DNA of 64,000 bases. Source: an uncultured Chloroflexota bacterium (GTDB taxonomy: Bacteria > Chloroflexota > Dehalococcoidia > Lucifugimonadales > CAJXCD01). A program made the translations under genes and the position numbers. The stretch is from positions 62,001 to 126,000 of the forward strand of contig CAJXCD010000002.1 in the NCBI GenBank assembly GCA_913051545.1. Direction: 5' to 3'. The number at the start of each line of letters is the position of its first letter. Position 1 is the first letter of the stretch. Shown in pieces: positions 18,705 through 28,314 of this stretch. The notes below the pieces were generated by a model, which saw nothing but the letters and a program-made list of their open reading frames with translations, searched no databases and was not told the origin of the DNA.

Positions 18705-19631
18705 CTAATTGACTACAGTCCAACCCCATGATTTCACTAATTTTCTAAGTTCATCCATTTCGTTTTCTGACATCGGATCTGATGGTGGTCTAGGATCTCC
18801 TATTGGGTATCCCAAAATTTTTGAAAGTCCTTTATGAACTGTACTCTGGCCACCTGTACGTTGGCTGACTTTTGTTTCCATTTCTACTATATCGTCATAT
18901 ACAGAATGGTAAAGTATCTCAGCTTCATCAAATTTCCCAGCTTTAAGCAGTCCCCACACCTTCATGTCATGTTTCGGGTTAGAATCTAGAATTGTTTGCA
19001 CGTAACCATGTCCCCCATTCTTAAAGCAGCGTACTGGGTTAGTACTATTATCGATGACATTAAAGCTGTCTTTAAACTTCAACATATCATCGTAATTAGG
19101 GTCCCCTGGCCATTTAACAGCAATGATATTTTCTATGTCGCTCATCTTGACTATGGTGTCCGCATCAATTTTTCCCCAGGTCATCCACCTAGTGTTATAG
19201 ATCATAATCCCTAGATCTATCTTGTTACTAACTTCATAATAATATTCGTATATATCTTGCTGAGTAGGTGAGTTAAAAACAGGAGGAGATATCTGAAGTC
19301 CTATTGCACCGAGGTCTGAAGCTCGTTTGGCATCTGCAATAGTTCTTTTTGTGTCTTTATGATGGATCCCTAGTAGTACGGGTGCTTTGCCTTGTGTTGC
19401 CTGAACGGCAGTTCCTAATAAAGCAGCCCATTCTGATTCATCTAGCATGGGGCCCTCGCCCAGGCCTGCTGCTATTTTTATTACCCCATTTTCATTCGAT
19501 ACTCCTCCGTCTATCATGCGTTGGATCATGGCATTTAGGGCGCCTAGATCGATCTCATATTTTTTGTCAAAAGGAGTTGGTACAGCTCCGAATGGGCCTA
19601 CAAACAACTTCTTTAATTTATTTCTATTCAT
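18705..19631 (-). CDS. Dihydrodipicolinate synthase (DapA)-family aldolase
   Basis: GPFGAVPTPFDKKYEIDLGALNAMIQRMIDGGV; Schiff-base lysine IIAVKWPG; IYNTRW. Confidence 0.88.
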   Translation of the reverse strand: MNRNKLKKLFVGPFGAVPTPFDKKYEIDLGALNAMIQRMIDGGVSNENGVIKIAAGLGEGPMLDESEWAALLGTAVQATQGKAPVLLGIHHKDTKRTIADAKRASDLGAIGLQISPPVFNSPTQQDIYEYYYEVSNKIDLGIMIYNTRWMTWGKIDADTIVKMSDIENIIAVKWPGDPNYDDMLKFKDSFNVIDNSTNPVRCFKNGGHGYVQTILDSNPKHDMKVWGLLKAGKFDEAEILYHSVYDDIVEMETKVSQRTGGQSTVHKGLSKILGYPIGDPRPPSDPMSENEMDELRKLVKSWGWTVVN

Positions 19632-19659
19632 ATTAACTCCACTGTATTTAATATAGTTT

Positions 19660-21165
19660 CTAAATTTCTATTTCACATATTTTATCGGAAGATTTCATCC
19701 AGTGAAAATAGTGCTCTTCATATTCCTGCGATTCAGACTTGTCAGGTTCTAATATCTTCATGTTATCACTAAGCAGTAAAGAGGTATTATTCAATGATGG
19801 TTTTCGGTTAATAGCGTTTAATACACATAGATAGGCTCCTAGTGAACTAACGTTGGGATTTGAAGATATTTTGACAGGTCTTCCTAAAACATTAACAATA
19901 ATTTCAGTCAATAAATTTGATGTCGTCATTCCCCCACCTATAGATACTTGTGGTGTTTGGAATCCTGAAACTCTCTGCAATTGTTCTAAGTTAGCTCGAA
20001 TTGCGTATGCGATGGACTCTAACGCTGACCTAACTATGTGTCCTCTTTCAGTGCCTCCAAAAGAAACTGGAGTTGGAAATAATATTCCTCCACTTTTAAA
20101 TCCTAAATTACTCACATTCATTTCAGGCTTACCGAAGAACGTCATAGTTCCTTCAGATCCCACTGGAATATCTGATGCAAGCATATCCATTTCCTCAAAA
20201 GATTCATTGTGTGATGCCAGTATCGTTTGAGACAGCCATTTGTAGGAATTGCCGGTATCTGTTGCACTGCTTTCGGCCACCCATGTATCTGGAGTTAAGA
20301 AACAACCTGCCCAAGTGCTTTGAGATTCGGATAATTTTGGTGTGTGAGTTATCATTTGGATCGGTGCACTCCATCCTGCGATTATACCCACCTCTTTCTC
20401 ATTAACAGTCGACATTCCTAGTAATCCGCACTGAGTGTCTGCACCTGAAACTACTACCGGTGTTCCAACAGGAATTCCAGTAGTAGCTGATACCAATTTC
20501 TGAACGATACCAACCGATGTTCCAGCACGTATTAAAGTAACGTTTGTGTTATCAACAAGAGGTGTGCCATCAAGCTTTATTGCGTTCCAGTCTTGATTAT
20601 GAATGTCTAGTAGCCCAGCTCCACTTGCCAGTGAATATTCACTGATGAGTTCTCCAGATAATCGATATATTATCCAATCGGCGAGACAAAGTGTATTAAC
20701 TGGATTACTGAACGAATCAGGACGATTTTTATGCATCCATCTTAGTTTGGCAGGTGCGAATAGCATAGAAGGGGTGTGTCCAGTGATTTTATAGATTTGT
20801 TCCCCTATAGTTTCGTCTATTTCTGCCCCTTCAAATACTGCTCTGCAATCGTGATTAGGTCCTGAATATATTTCACTGTTATTACTGTCTAGAAAAACTA
20901 TCCCCTGTCTCTGACTTGTAGCGGTGACGGCAATAATTTTCCCTTTAGATGATGCTATACGATTAGATGTTTTATATAACAGTTCACAAATGATTACCCA
21001 TACTTTTTTTGTATCGAATTCTTTTGCATAGGTTGGTGAGTCAGCCGAATTTAGATATGGCCAAGCTGCCTGATTTTGGAAAGATATGTTCCCGTTTTGG
21101 TCTATTGCTGAACAACGTATTGCACTTGTACCAGCATCTATCACTAATACGTATTCGTTATACAT
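19660..21165 (-). CDS. FGGY-family carbohydrate kinase
   Basis: VLVIDAGTSAIRCSAIDQNG; VVSGADTQCGLLGM; GGGMTTSNLLTEIIVNVLGRPV. Confidence 0.92.
   Translation of the reverse strand: MYNEYVLVIDAGTSAIRCSAIDQNGNISFQNQAAWPYLNSADSPTYAKEFDTKKVWVIICELLYKTSNRIASSKGKIIAVTATSQRQGIVFLDSNNSEIYSGPNHDCRAVFEGAEIDETIGEQIYKITGHTPSMLFAPAKLRWMHKNRPDSFSNPVNTLCLADWIIYRLSGELISEYSLASGAGLLDIHNQDWNAIKLDGTPLVDNTNVTLIRAGTSVGIVQKLVSATTGIPVGTPVVVSGADTQCGLLGMSTVNEKEVGIIAGWSAPIQMITHTPKLSESQSTWAGCFLTPDTWVAESSATDTGNSYKWLSQTILASHNESFEEMDMLASDIPVGSEGTMTFFGKPEMNVSNLGFKSGGILFPTPVSFGGTERGHIVRSALESIAYAIRANLEQLQRVSGFQTPQVSIGGGMTTSNLLTEIIVNVLGRPVKISSNPNVSSLGAYLCVLNAINRKPSLNNTSLLLSDNMKILEPDKSESQEYEEHYFHWMKSSDKICEIEI
20629..20644. repeat. 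16-bp perfect palindrome in FGGY kinase gene
   Basis: CAGTGAAT|ATTCACTG. Confidence 0.85.
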
Positions 21166-22162
21166 TGGAGCCCCAGATTTCCTGGTTCACTAAATTCTTG
21201 GGCTTATGCCCTCGAATAAATCTAAATATATCGCTTGTCATCATATTAGAATGACGTTCAATAGTTTCTTGAGTGGCTCCTCCCACGTGTGGTGTTAATA
21301 TGACATTATTGAGTGATAATAGTGGACTGGTCGGTTCTACAGGATGCGTTTCAAATACATCTAACGCTGCACCAGCCAAGGCACCTCGTTTCAAGGCAGT
21401 TATCAGGGCATTTTCGGACACTATTTCAGAGTTGGAAATGTTAATCAGGTATGACGAATCCTTCATGATCCTCAATCTGTGTGAGTCGAACATACCTCTC
21501 GTTTCACTTGTCAATGGCGCCGTAATAGTTACAAAATCTGATATTTGAAGGAGACATTCTAAAGATTTCGATTTAATATCTTTGGGAATTTCTGAGGTAT
21601 ATGGGTCATATACCAGGCATTTCATTCCTAAACCTTGTGCTACTGAGGACAATCGCGTGCCTATGGCTCCAAACCCAATTATTCCGACTGTACGGTTTGC
21701 TAGTTCAATCCCTTGCATTGTTATGTACGGTTCTACAGGGTTTTCCCACTTTTTCTTAATAATATACTGGTGTAAATATGGGATTTTCCTTGCTAGTGAA
21801 AGCATTAATCCTATGGCATGTTCAGCGACCGCTTGGTCATTCCGGCTAGGTGTATTTACTACTATCACTCCGTTCTTTGTTGCTGAATCTATATCTATAT
21901 GATCTGTAGAACCTCTACATACTCCTAAAAACTGTAAATTAGGAGTACCCTCAAACACCTCTTGAAATACAAAGTCAGATTCAATTACAAGTATATTTAT
22001 GCTCTCTTGTACTAGTCTTTCAGATAATTTATTTGGGTCCCATAAAATCCTCGTTTCAGCCCAGCTTTCATAAGTCACATCTATGGCCGTTTCTAAATCA
22101 CGCAATTTACAGTCGCTGAATGGCGATAGAATTAGAACATGATGTGATTTAGTTTCCCCCAT
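21158..22162 (-). CDS. D-isomer-specific 2-hydroxyacid dehydrogenase
   Basis: NTPSRNDQAVAEHAIGLMLSLARKIP; TVGIIGFGAIGTRLSSVAQGLGM; LTPHVGGATQETIERHS. Confidence 0.93.
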   Translation of the reverse strand: MGETKSHHVLILSPFSDCKLRDLETAIDVTYESWAETRILWDPNKLSERLVQESINILVIESDFVFQEVFEGTPNLQFLGVCRGSTDHIDIDSATKNGVIVVNTPSRNDQAVAEHAIGLMLSLARKIPYLHQYIIKKKWENPVEPYITMQGIELANRTVGIIGFGAIGTRLSSVAQGLGMKCLVYDPYTSEIPKDIKSKSLECLLQISDFVTITAPLTSETRGMFDSHRLRIMKDSSYLINISNSEIVSENALITALKRGALAGAALDVFETHPVEPTSPLLSLNNVILTPHVGGATQETIERHSNMMTSDIFRFIRGHKPKNLVNQEIWGSNV

Positions 22163-22165
22163 AAT

Positions 22166-22408
22166 TTATAAGTAACACTCAATAAGTAATACGGAATTGT
22201 TCATAAGTACTCTCATTTCACCTTCTACTATAATAGAAGGCCGAAGGTATTCCCTCCTTAAATCATACGGGAAATTTTCGATAGCATATCTCAACATAGT
22301 TCTTGCTATTTGTACAGCATACTTATCTAGGAAAGTTATTTCTACGTCCAGATTTTTCTTGCCAACTTTACGAAGCATCCATCCTACAGCTTTATATATT
22401 TTATCCAC
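22166..22408 (-). pseudogene. C-terminal remnant of an AlkD-like DNA alkylation repair gene
   Basis: VDKIYKAVGWMLRKVGKKNLDVEITFLDKYAVQIARTMLRYAIENFPYDLRREYL matches the AlkD C-terminal pattern (KAxGWxLRExGK...RTxLRYAIExxP); in-frame TAA just upstream, no N-terminal domain. Confidence 0.65.
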
Positions 22409-22557
22409 AGGATATTTTTAATTATCAGTATTCTAATAATAGATGTTGAATATATGCTATTAAGTTGTACTTCAATATAGTTCTTTCTATAATGACGCCT
22501 GATGCAATAAAATTATTCTAGATATTGATTAATATCATTATCGGGTAGGGAATCGTA

Positions 22558-23403
22558 ATGAAAACTACTAACCCGCTGAGTGCTGAGCAGATGTCATTCT
22601 TTGACACCTTTGGTTTTTTGTCATTTCCTAATCTACTTTCAGACCGGGTAGATCGTATCATTGAAGAATTTGAAGCGATATGGGCAGCAAATGGAGGTGG
22701 ACATAACGGTAAGCTTCACGACGGAGAAAAGCGCTCATCTATATTGCCATTCCCGGACAGGAGTGAGTATCTCAGTAGCCTACTAGATGATCCGCGTATA
22801 CATGATATTGCTTCTAGTATTTGTGGAGAAGACTTTAATTACTATGGGGGAGACGGGAATTTTTATTCGGGGGATACTAATTGGCACTCTGACGGATATG
22901 CCACTAGACCAGTTATTAGTATAAAAATTGCTTTTTATTTGGACAAACTCACTAGTACCACTGGTGCGCTGAGAGTTATTCCAGGGAGTCACAAAATTGG
23001 AGATAAATTCGGACTTTCTTTGGAAGAATACGTCAAGGATACTGAAACTACCTTGGGTATGGACCCAAGCGAAGTGCCTTCACAGGTATTAGAAATTACT
23101 CCCGGTGATATAGTTGTTTTCAATCATAGTATTAAGCATGCGTCCTTTGGAGGATCTTCTAGAAGACGAATGTTTACGATGAATTTTTCTGAACGGTATC
23201 CAGATGACAAGATTGATGATTTGAGAGAGCAGTTAGGTAGTGAATCGAGGTTTTGGATAGATCGAATACATGGAGAAGAGATGATTCGCACTGCATCCCC
23301 GGAACGCTGGGTCCATCTCGAACAGGTTCGTGCTAATGATACTCATTTAGCTGAATTGACTATGAAAAAAAAGAAGACAATGGAGGAACCATCTAGGGGA
23401 TAA
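22558..23403 (+). CDS. Phytanoyl-CoA dioxygenase (PhyH) family
   Basis: TNWHSDGYATRPVISIKIAFYLDKLTSTTGALRVIPGSH; distal His in VFNHSIKHASFGG. Confidence 0.9.
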   Translation: MKTTNPLSAEQMSFFDTFGFLSFPNLLSDRVDRIIEEFEAIWAANGGGHNGKLHDGEKRSSILPFPDRSEYLSSLLDDPRIHDIASSICGEDFNYYGGDGNFYSGDTNWHSDGYATRPVISIKIAFYLDKLTSTTGALRVIPGSHKIGDKFGLSLEEYVKDTETTLGMDPSEVPSQVLEITPGDIVVFNHSIKHASFGGSSRRRMFTMNFSERYPDDKIDDLREQLGSESRFWIDRIHGEEMIRTASPERWVHLEQVRANDTHLAELTMKKKKTMEEPSRG

Positions 23404-23412
23404 ATGATACTA

Positions 23413-24162
23413 TTATTGAGCTGTCATACCTCCGTCAATTAATAGATCTGAACCGGTGATAAATGACGACTCGTCCGAAGCTAGAAACAGTGCTCCATAT
23501 GCTACATCTTCCGCTGTACCGATCCGCCCAGCTGGTATTCTTTTAATTGAAGCTGCTCTGCCTTGAGGGGTACCAATATTTTCAGCGATCATTTCTGTAT
23601 CAATAGAACCAGGACTAATTGAGTTAACTCTGATGCCTTCACTCGCGTGCTGTATTGCAGCATGTTTAGTTAATATTCTCACCGCTGCTTTTGAAGCTCC
23701 GTAAGCTCCTCCCCTGCTGCTACCTACTATACCGGTTGTGGAACAGATATTTATTATGGATCCACCGTTAGCTTTGCGCATAGCAGGAATTACATATTTA
23801 GTTCCCAGAAATGCTCCCCTAGCATTCGTACTTATAACGTCATCCCATTCTTCCATGGATGTATTTTCGATAGTTGTAGTTCGGTATATGCTTGCATTAT
23901 TGACAAGTACATTTAGTGCCTTGAATTTATCTAAGGTGTGTTGGATAGCTAGTACCCAGTCTTTTTCGGAGGACACATCTAGTTTCACAAACGTTGCCTT
24001 ACCACCTCCAGAGGAGATATCTTGAGCCACCTTTTCTCCAAGAGTGGATAATACGTCTGCAACTACTACAGTAGCTCCTTCTGCAGAAAATAATTTAGCT
24101 TCGCATTCCCCTTGGCCTCGTGCGGCTCCCGTTATCAGGGCAACTTTCCCATTGAGTCTCAT
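23413..24162 (-). CDS. Short-chain dehydrogenase/reductase (classical SDR)
   Basis: VALITGAARGQG, LVNNASIY, GAYGASKAA, VNSISPGSIDTEM. Confidence 0.95.
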   Translation of the reverse strand: MRLNGKVALITGAARGQGECEAKLFSAEGATVVVADVLSTLGEKVAQDISSGGGKATFVKLDVSSEKDWVLAIQHTLDKFKALNVLVNNASIYRTTTIENTSMEEWDDVISTNARGAFLGTKYVIPAMRKANGGSIINICSTTGIVGSSRGGAYGASKAAVRILTKHAAIQHASEGIRVNSISPGSIDTEMIAENIGTPQGRAASIKRIPAGRIGTAEDVAYGALFLASDESSFITGSDLLIDGGMTAQ

Positions 24163-24322
24163 TTTCCACCATGTGTTTATGAATGATTGTAAATATTTAG
24201 ATATTCTTAGGGCAGTGGATATTTAGAATAGACGTGATTGTAGCATTTTATTTAACTCGCCGGGTACATGTGCAATATAAGCGTCAAAATGTGACGTCCT
24301 TAATTTTTGGATAACCATAACC

Positions 24323-24360
24323 TTGACAGGAACATACGTTCTGTTCTAAACTGTTCTAAA
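24323..24360 (+). promoter_or_regulatory. Putative promoter (TTGACA) overlapped by LexA-like box GAAC-N4-GTTC and tandem CTGTTCTAAA repeats
   Basis: TTGACA 24323-24328; GAACATACGTTC 24330-24341; CTGTTCTAAA at 24341-24350 and 24351-24360. Confidence 0.55.
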
Positions 24361-24395
24361 ATAAGCTATAAATAATATTCAATGGAGATGAAGAG

Positions 24396-24662
24396 ATGGA
24401 AGTACTAGATATTCCTAAAGTCGCGGCACAAGTCAAAATGGAAGGGATGCCTCCTATTCCTAAGCCTATATCGGTTTCTCCAAAAGATCTTCGTCGCGGT
24501 CAATCTGTAAGATATATTGGTCATCTTTCTGGCGGTCCTCGGTATGGTTCTAATGGAGTTGTAAGGGATACTCTCATGCGAGGGGCGTTAGTCGATCTAG
24601 GTTTATCCGGGAGGTGGAGGATTCCGTTTCATTTTCTTGTTCCTGTCACTAGGGTTGCCTAA
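24396..24662 (+). CDS. Small conserved-looking protein upstream of ftsZ (SH3/KOW-like beta-rich)
   Basis: ISVSPKDLRRGQSVRYIGHLSGGPRYGSNGVVRDTLMRGALVDLGLSGRWRIPFHFLVPV; SD-like GGAGATGAAGAG before ATG. Confidence 0.7.
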   Translation: MEVLDIPKVAAQVKMEGMPPIPKPISVSPKDLRRGQSVRYIGHLSGGPRYGSNGVVRDTLMRGALVDLGLSGRWRIPFHFLVPVTRVA

Positions 24663-24703
24663 CTTTCTATATATTCCTTTCAATTATTCTGTTGTAGGAG
24701 CGT

Positions 24704-25795
24704 ATGGTAATGAATCAGTTAACTAAAAATAGGGTAAGAATAACAGTAGTTGGGGTTGGAGGAGGAGGAGGAAATACACTTTCTCGTATCGTTGATTGTG
24801 GCAATGATGATATGGATTTACTGGCACTTAACACAGACCTGCAGGCATTAAATATGGTTCATGGTGCACAAACATTTGCAATTGGTCCGGAAACTACTAA
24901 TGGTATGGGCTCTGGTGGTGAGGCTGACGTAGGGAGGAAAGCAGTTAGAGAGAGCCAGGAAAAAGTGTCAGGAATTCTAGAAGGATCAGATGTGGTGTTC
25001 ATTACAGCTGGTATGGGGGGAGGTACCGGTACTGGCGGGGCACCAGTCGTTGCAGACATCGCCCGTAAGCAGGGTGCCCTTACCGTCGCGGTTGTGACAA
25101 CTCCTTTTTCGTTTGAAGGTCATTTGAGAACTGAAGTTGCCTCTAAAGGACTTCGTCAACTTGAGTCTAAAGTGGACACAATGATATGTGTAGACAATGA
25201 CCGGTTACTTTCGAATATAGATAGCAGTTCAAATTTGGATGATGCTTTCCAACTTGCGGATGATGTTCTGCGTCAAGGGGTCGAAGGTATTTCTAAAATT
25301 GTTACAGGTATCGGCGTGATTAATGTAGATTTTGCTGATGTTAAGACTATTATGTCTAACGGGGGAAGATCATTTATGGCTATAGGGACAGGGAAAGGAA
25401 ATTCTGCAGCAATAGATTCTGTTCAAGACGCGCTCGAAAATCCTATGTTTGATGCCCCAATAAAAGGGGCATCAGGAATATTGCTAAATATAAAAGGTGG
25501 AAAGAACCTCAAGATAAATGAAGTAGAAGCTATTACACAAATGATAAGCGATGCTAGTGGCTCAGATCCTCAGGTTATGTTTGGGCTTACAAAGGATAAC
25601 AGCAGACAGTGGAGGAAAAAAGTCGAAGTTACAGTTGTGGCAACTGGAGTTCAAGGGGTAAACGAATTGAATTCCGAAGCATCGAATGTTGGTCAGAAAG
25701 TTTTCTGTCCAGTCCCCAAACCTATGCCTAATTTTTCTAATAATCGAATACCTGCTTCATCTTTGTTGGGATCCCATTTTCACAAAGGATCTTAG
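24704..25795 (+). CDS. ftsZ: Cell division protein FtsZ
   Basis: VVGVGGGGGNTLSRI, GMGGGTGTGGAPVVADIAR, VTTPFSFEG, NVDFADVKTIM. Confidence 0.95.
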   Translation: MVMNQLTKNRVRITVVGVGGGGGNTLSRIVDCGNDDMDLLALNTDLQALNMVHGAQTFAIGPETTNGMGSGGEADVGRKAVRESQEKVSGILEGSDVVFITAGMGGGTGTGGAPVVADIARKQGALTVAVVTTPFSFEGHLRTEVASKGLRQLESKVDTMICVDNDRLLSNIDSSSNLDDAFQLADDVLRQGVEGISKIVTGIGVINVDFADVKTIMSNGGRSFMAIGTGKGNSAAIDSVQDALENPMFDAPIKGASGILLNIKGGKNLKINEVEAITQMISDASGSDPQVMFGLTKDNSRQWRKKVEVTVVATGVQGVNELNSEASNVGQKVFCPVPKPMPNFSNNRIPASSLLGSHFHKGS

Positions 25796-25808
25796 GGAAT
25801 TTACTAAA

Positions 25809-26672
25809 TTATTGTTGACTACTGAAATATTCTTGAATCTCCTCTACCATTTCGTCGGGTGTAGGAATATTCCCATCTTCAGGCCTAGAATCGTCATATC
25901 TTTTTTCTAATTGCCTAACATAAGCCATCATGTTAGGCTGTTTCAGCATCGCCTTGGTTATTCTGTCTTGGTAAGTCTCTACAAGTTTTCCTAATTCACC
26001 ATGCGGTATGTCAATATCAATGAAAGTTTTTAGCTTATCTAGTAATGCACATGTTACTTTAGGATTAATTCCTGTAGTGATATAGTGGGGGCTATGTCCC
26101 CATATACTAATAAAGTCGATATTATTATTTTGGCATGTTTCCATTATCGCTGATTGGATACCCGTAGGACCTTTGTATCCTGAATTAGGTATTCCAAGCC
26201 ATGTCATTCGATTGGTCAGTTCGTTTGTACTGGCACGGCCTGTTACTATCGGATCTCTAGTATGTGGTGTTTCGTCCAGTAATGCTCCTAGATGTATAAC
26301 TGTATTTATCTTGCACGATTCTATAATGTTCATTATTTCTTGCGAATATGTTTTCCACATCAAATTAGGTTCTGTTCCTTTGAACAAGATGATCCCTTCG
26401 TCCCCTTCAAGTGGGAGGAAATAGTAGAATTCATTTGTTGGCCATTTTATATATCTTTCACCACTTTTATTGGTGAGGGTTAAGGGGCGTACTTTTGTAA
26501 AGTCGTAAAAAGGTTCTGGATTCACATCCGCGAATTTTTTTGCAGGTAGTGTTTCAACAAGGTGACTGACGGCCAGCGTTGCTGATTCGATTGCGTCAGG
26601 CCATCCGCTGAAGGCGAGGATCATGGTCGAAAATGTTCCTCTAGGAATCTCATTTATACGGAGTTTTTCCAT
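25809..26672 (-). CDS. PAC2-family (proteasome assembly chaperone-like) protein
   Basis: AFSGWPDAIESATLAVSHLVETL; VIHLGALLDETPHTR; IWGHSPHYITT. Confidence 0.85.
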   Translation of the reverse strand: MEKLRINEIPRGTFSTMILAFSGWPDAIESATLAVSHLVETLPAKKFADVNPEPFYDFTKVRPLTLTNKSGERYIKWPTNEFYYFLPLEGDEGIILFKGTEPNLMWKTYSQEIMNIIESCKINTVIHLGALLDETPHTRDPIVTGRASTNELTNRMTWLGIPNSGYKGPTGIQSAIMETCQNNNIDFISIWGHSPHYITTGINPKVTCALLDKLKTFIDIDIPHGELGKLVETYQDRITKAMLKQPNMMAYVRQLEKRYDDSRPEDGNIPTPDEMVEEIQEYFSSQQ

Positions 26673-26946
26673 TAATTTAGTCCTGTTATATCAATTTTGC
26701 ATTATTAGCAATATATGCGTTCGTGGATCATTTTCGATATATAGATTGACAGATTGTCAAACTCTGATCGAGGTTTGAAGTCATTCTGGACACGGAAAAG
26801 AGAAGTTGCAGAACCCTTTGTGCCGAAATCTAAAACGGCTCAGAATTCACCTGATCTATAACATAGATTGTTTCATAATATTCGATCGGTTTCAAGATAG
26901 CGATTATCGCAGTCTTTTAAGGATAATTAATGTGATTTTGCTGTTA

Positions 26947-28302
26947 TTATTCGACCAAGAGATCGTATGCTAGTGCCACCATTGTTTTGGCACCTGTAAC
27001 GATACTACGAATTCCTTCTGATTCATCTGTCCCATGGTAATTAACGAGACTAGGATCATCATCAGGATGGAATCCATGAAATCCATAAGTATCGACTCCT
27101 AGTTCTCGAGTGAATCTAGAGTCTGTGAATCCTGTTGCTAGTCCTGGGACCCATTGTATGTCATTTCGACCCAGCGTTATGGCAGTAGCGTTCTTAATTT
27201 TATTTACAAATCCTGATTCAAATGGAGATGAATTCGGCACAGCCATATAGTCGATCTGAAAATCTATTCCAGGGATATCTCCGATTACGTTTGATAGTTC
27301 GCTTCTGACGTAATCTTCATCTTGATGGGGCAGTGTTCTGACATCGCAAGTTAATCTGATTGATTCAGGAACGCTGTTTGACTTGATTCCTCCTTTAACT
27401 ATCGTAGGAGTTAGAGTCATTCTAGATAGAGCTCTTAAGACAGATGCTAATTCGATGTCCTTTCGTTCTGTTTCAGCTATTATTTCGTCTATGTTTCCGC
27501 CGGTAGGTTTATCTTCTATAGCAAATGTTGACAGGTGTTGGAAAAGGTCGGGTGATACATCCCGTTCTGCTTCATAGTTTTCTATTCGCTCAATGACTTT
27601 GCTAAGAGAGTATGATGCGTTCTCTCCTTTCCAAGGTGTGGATGCGTGAGCGCTAGAGCCTTTTATGTCTATTTCAATCTGCAGTCTTCCTTTTTCACCT
27701 ACTCCTAGCATATAAGCTAGGCCATTTGTGGAACTTACCTGGGTCCCTCCACCTTCATTTATAGCATAAGGCGCATAGATCTTTTCCGGATATGTTTTAG
27801 CTAACCACTCGAATCCATATCGGCCACCGTGTTCTTCGTCTGCTCCCGAAGCTAATATAAGACCATTTTTTAAAGCAGGTATGTTACGTTTGAGAGTACG
27901 CATGGCCATCATTTGAGCCGCGAGCAGTCCCTTACAGTCTGCTGCACCCCGGCCATATATTCTGCCATTAGAAATTGTTGCACTGAATGGTGGAAATCTC
28001 CATTTACTTTCTTCTTCGACTGGAACTACGTCTGTGTGAGACATGAACATTAGTCCTGCCTCACCCGAGGTGCCTTCTATCCTAGCTATAATATTTCCAC
28101 GTCCAGGCGTCTTTTCAAGTATTTCGGAATTTATACCGTATCGAGATAACCATTCACTTATGAATTCACATACTTTAGTTTCGTTACCTGTTGGCATGAC
28201 ACCGGTATTTATGGATGGTATTCGCACCAGTGCCTGTTCTAATTCAATTAGTTCATTTTTTGATTCGTCTATTTGTTCAAGAAGTTGTAAGATATCTGAC
28301 AA
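26947..28302 (-). CDS. M20-family metallopeptidase
   Basis: LMFMSHTDVVPVEEESKWRFPPFSATISNGRIYGRGAADCKG; ASGADEEHGG. Confidence 0.92.
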   Translation of the reverse strand: MSDILQLLEQIDESKNELIELEQALVRIPSINTGVMPTGNETKVCEFISEWLSRYGINSEILEKTPGRGNIIARIEGTSGEAGLMFMSHTDVVPVEEESKWRFPPFSATISNGRIYGRGAADCKGLLAAQMMAMRTLKRNIPALKNGLILASGADEEHGGRYGFEWLAKTYPEKIYAPYAINEGGGTQVSSTNGLAYMLGVGEKGRLQIEIDIKGSSAHASTPWKGENASYSLSKVIERIENYEAERDVSPDLFQHLSTFAIEDKPTGGNIDEIIAETERKDIELASVLRALSRMTLTPTIVKGGIKSNSVPESIRLTCDVRTLPHQDEDYVRSELSNVIGDIPGIDFQIDYMAVPNSSPFESGFVNKIKNATAITLGRNDIQWVPGLATGFTDSRFTRELGVDTYGFHGFHPDDDPSLVNYHGTDESEGIRSIVTGAKTMVALAYDLLVE

Positions 28303-28314
28303 GAAAATCTCCTG

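Noticed and set aside
22221-22240. CCTTCTA-ctataa-TAGAAGG hairpin in the AlkD remnant
   Set aside because: Only 7 bp, within expected background for this base composition; not distinctive on its own.
26673-26946. 270-bp intergenic region as a riboswitch/ncRNA
   Set aside because: Only short inverted repeats (TTGACA-GAT-TGTCAA, GCGAT-T-ATCGC); no recognisable riboswitch core, insufficient support.
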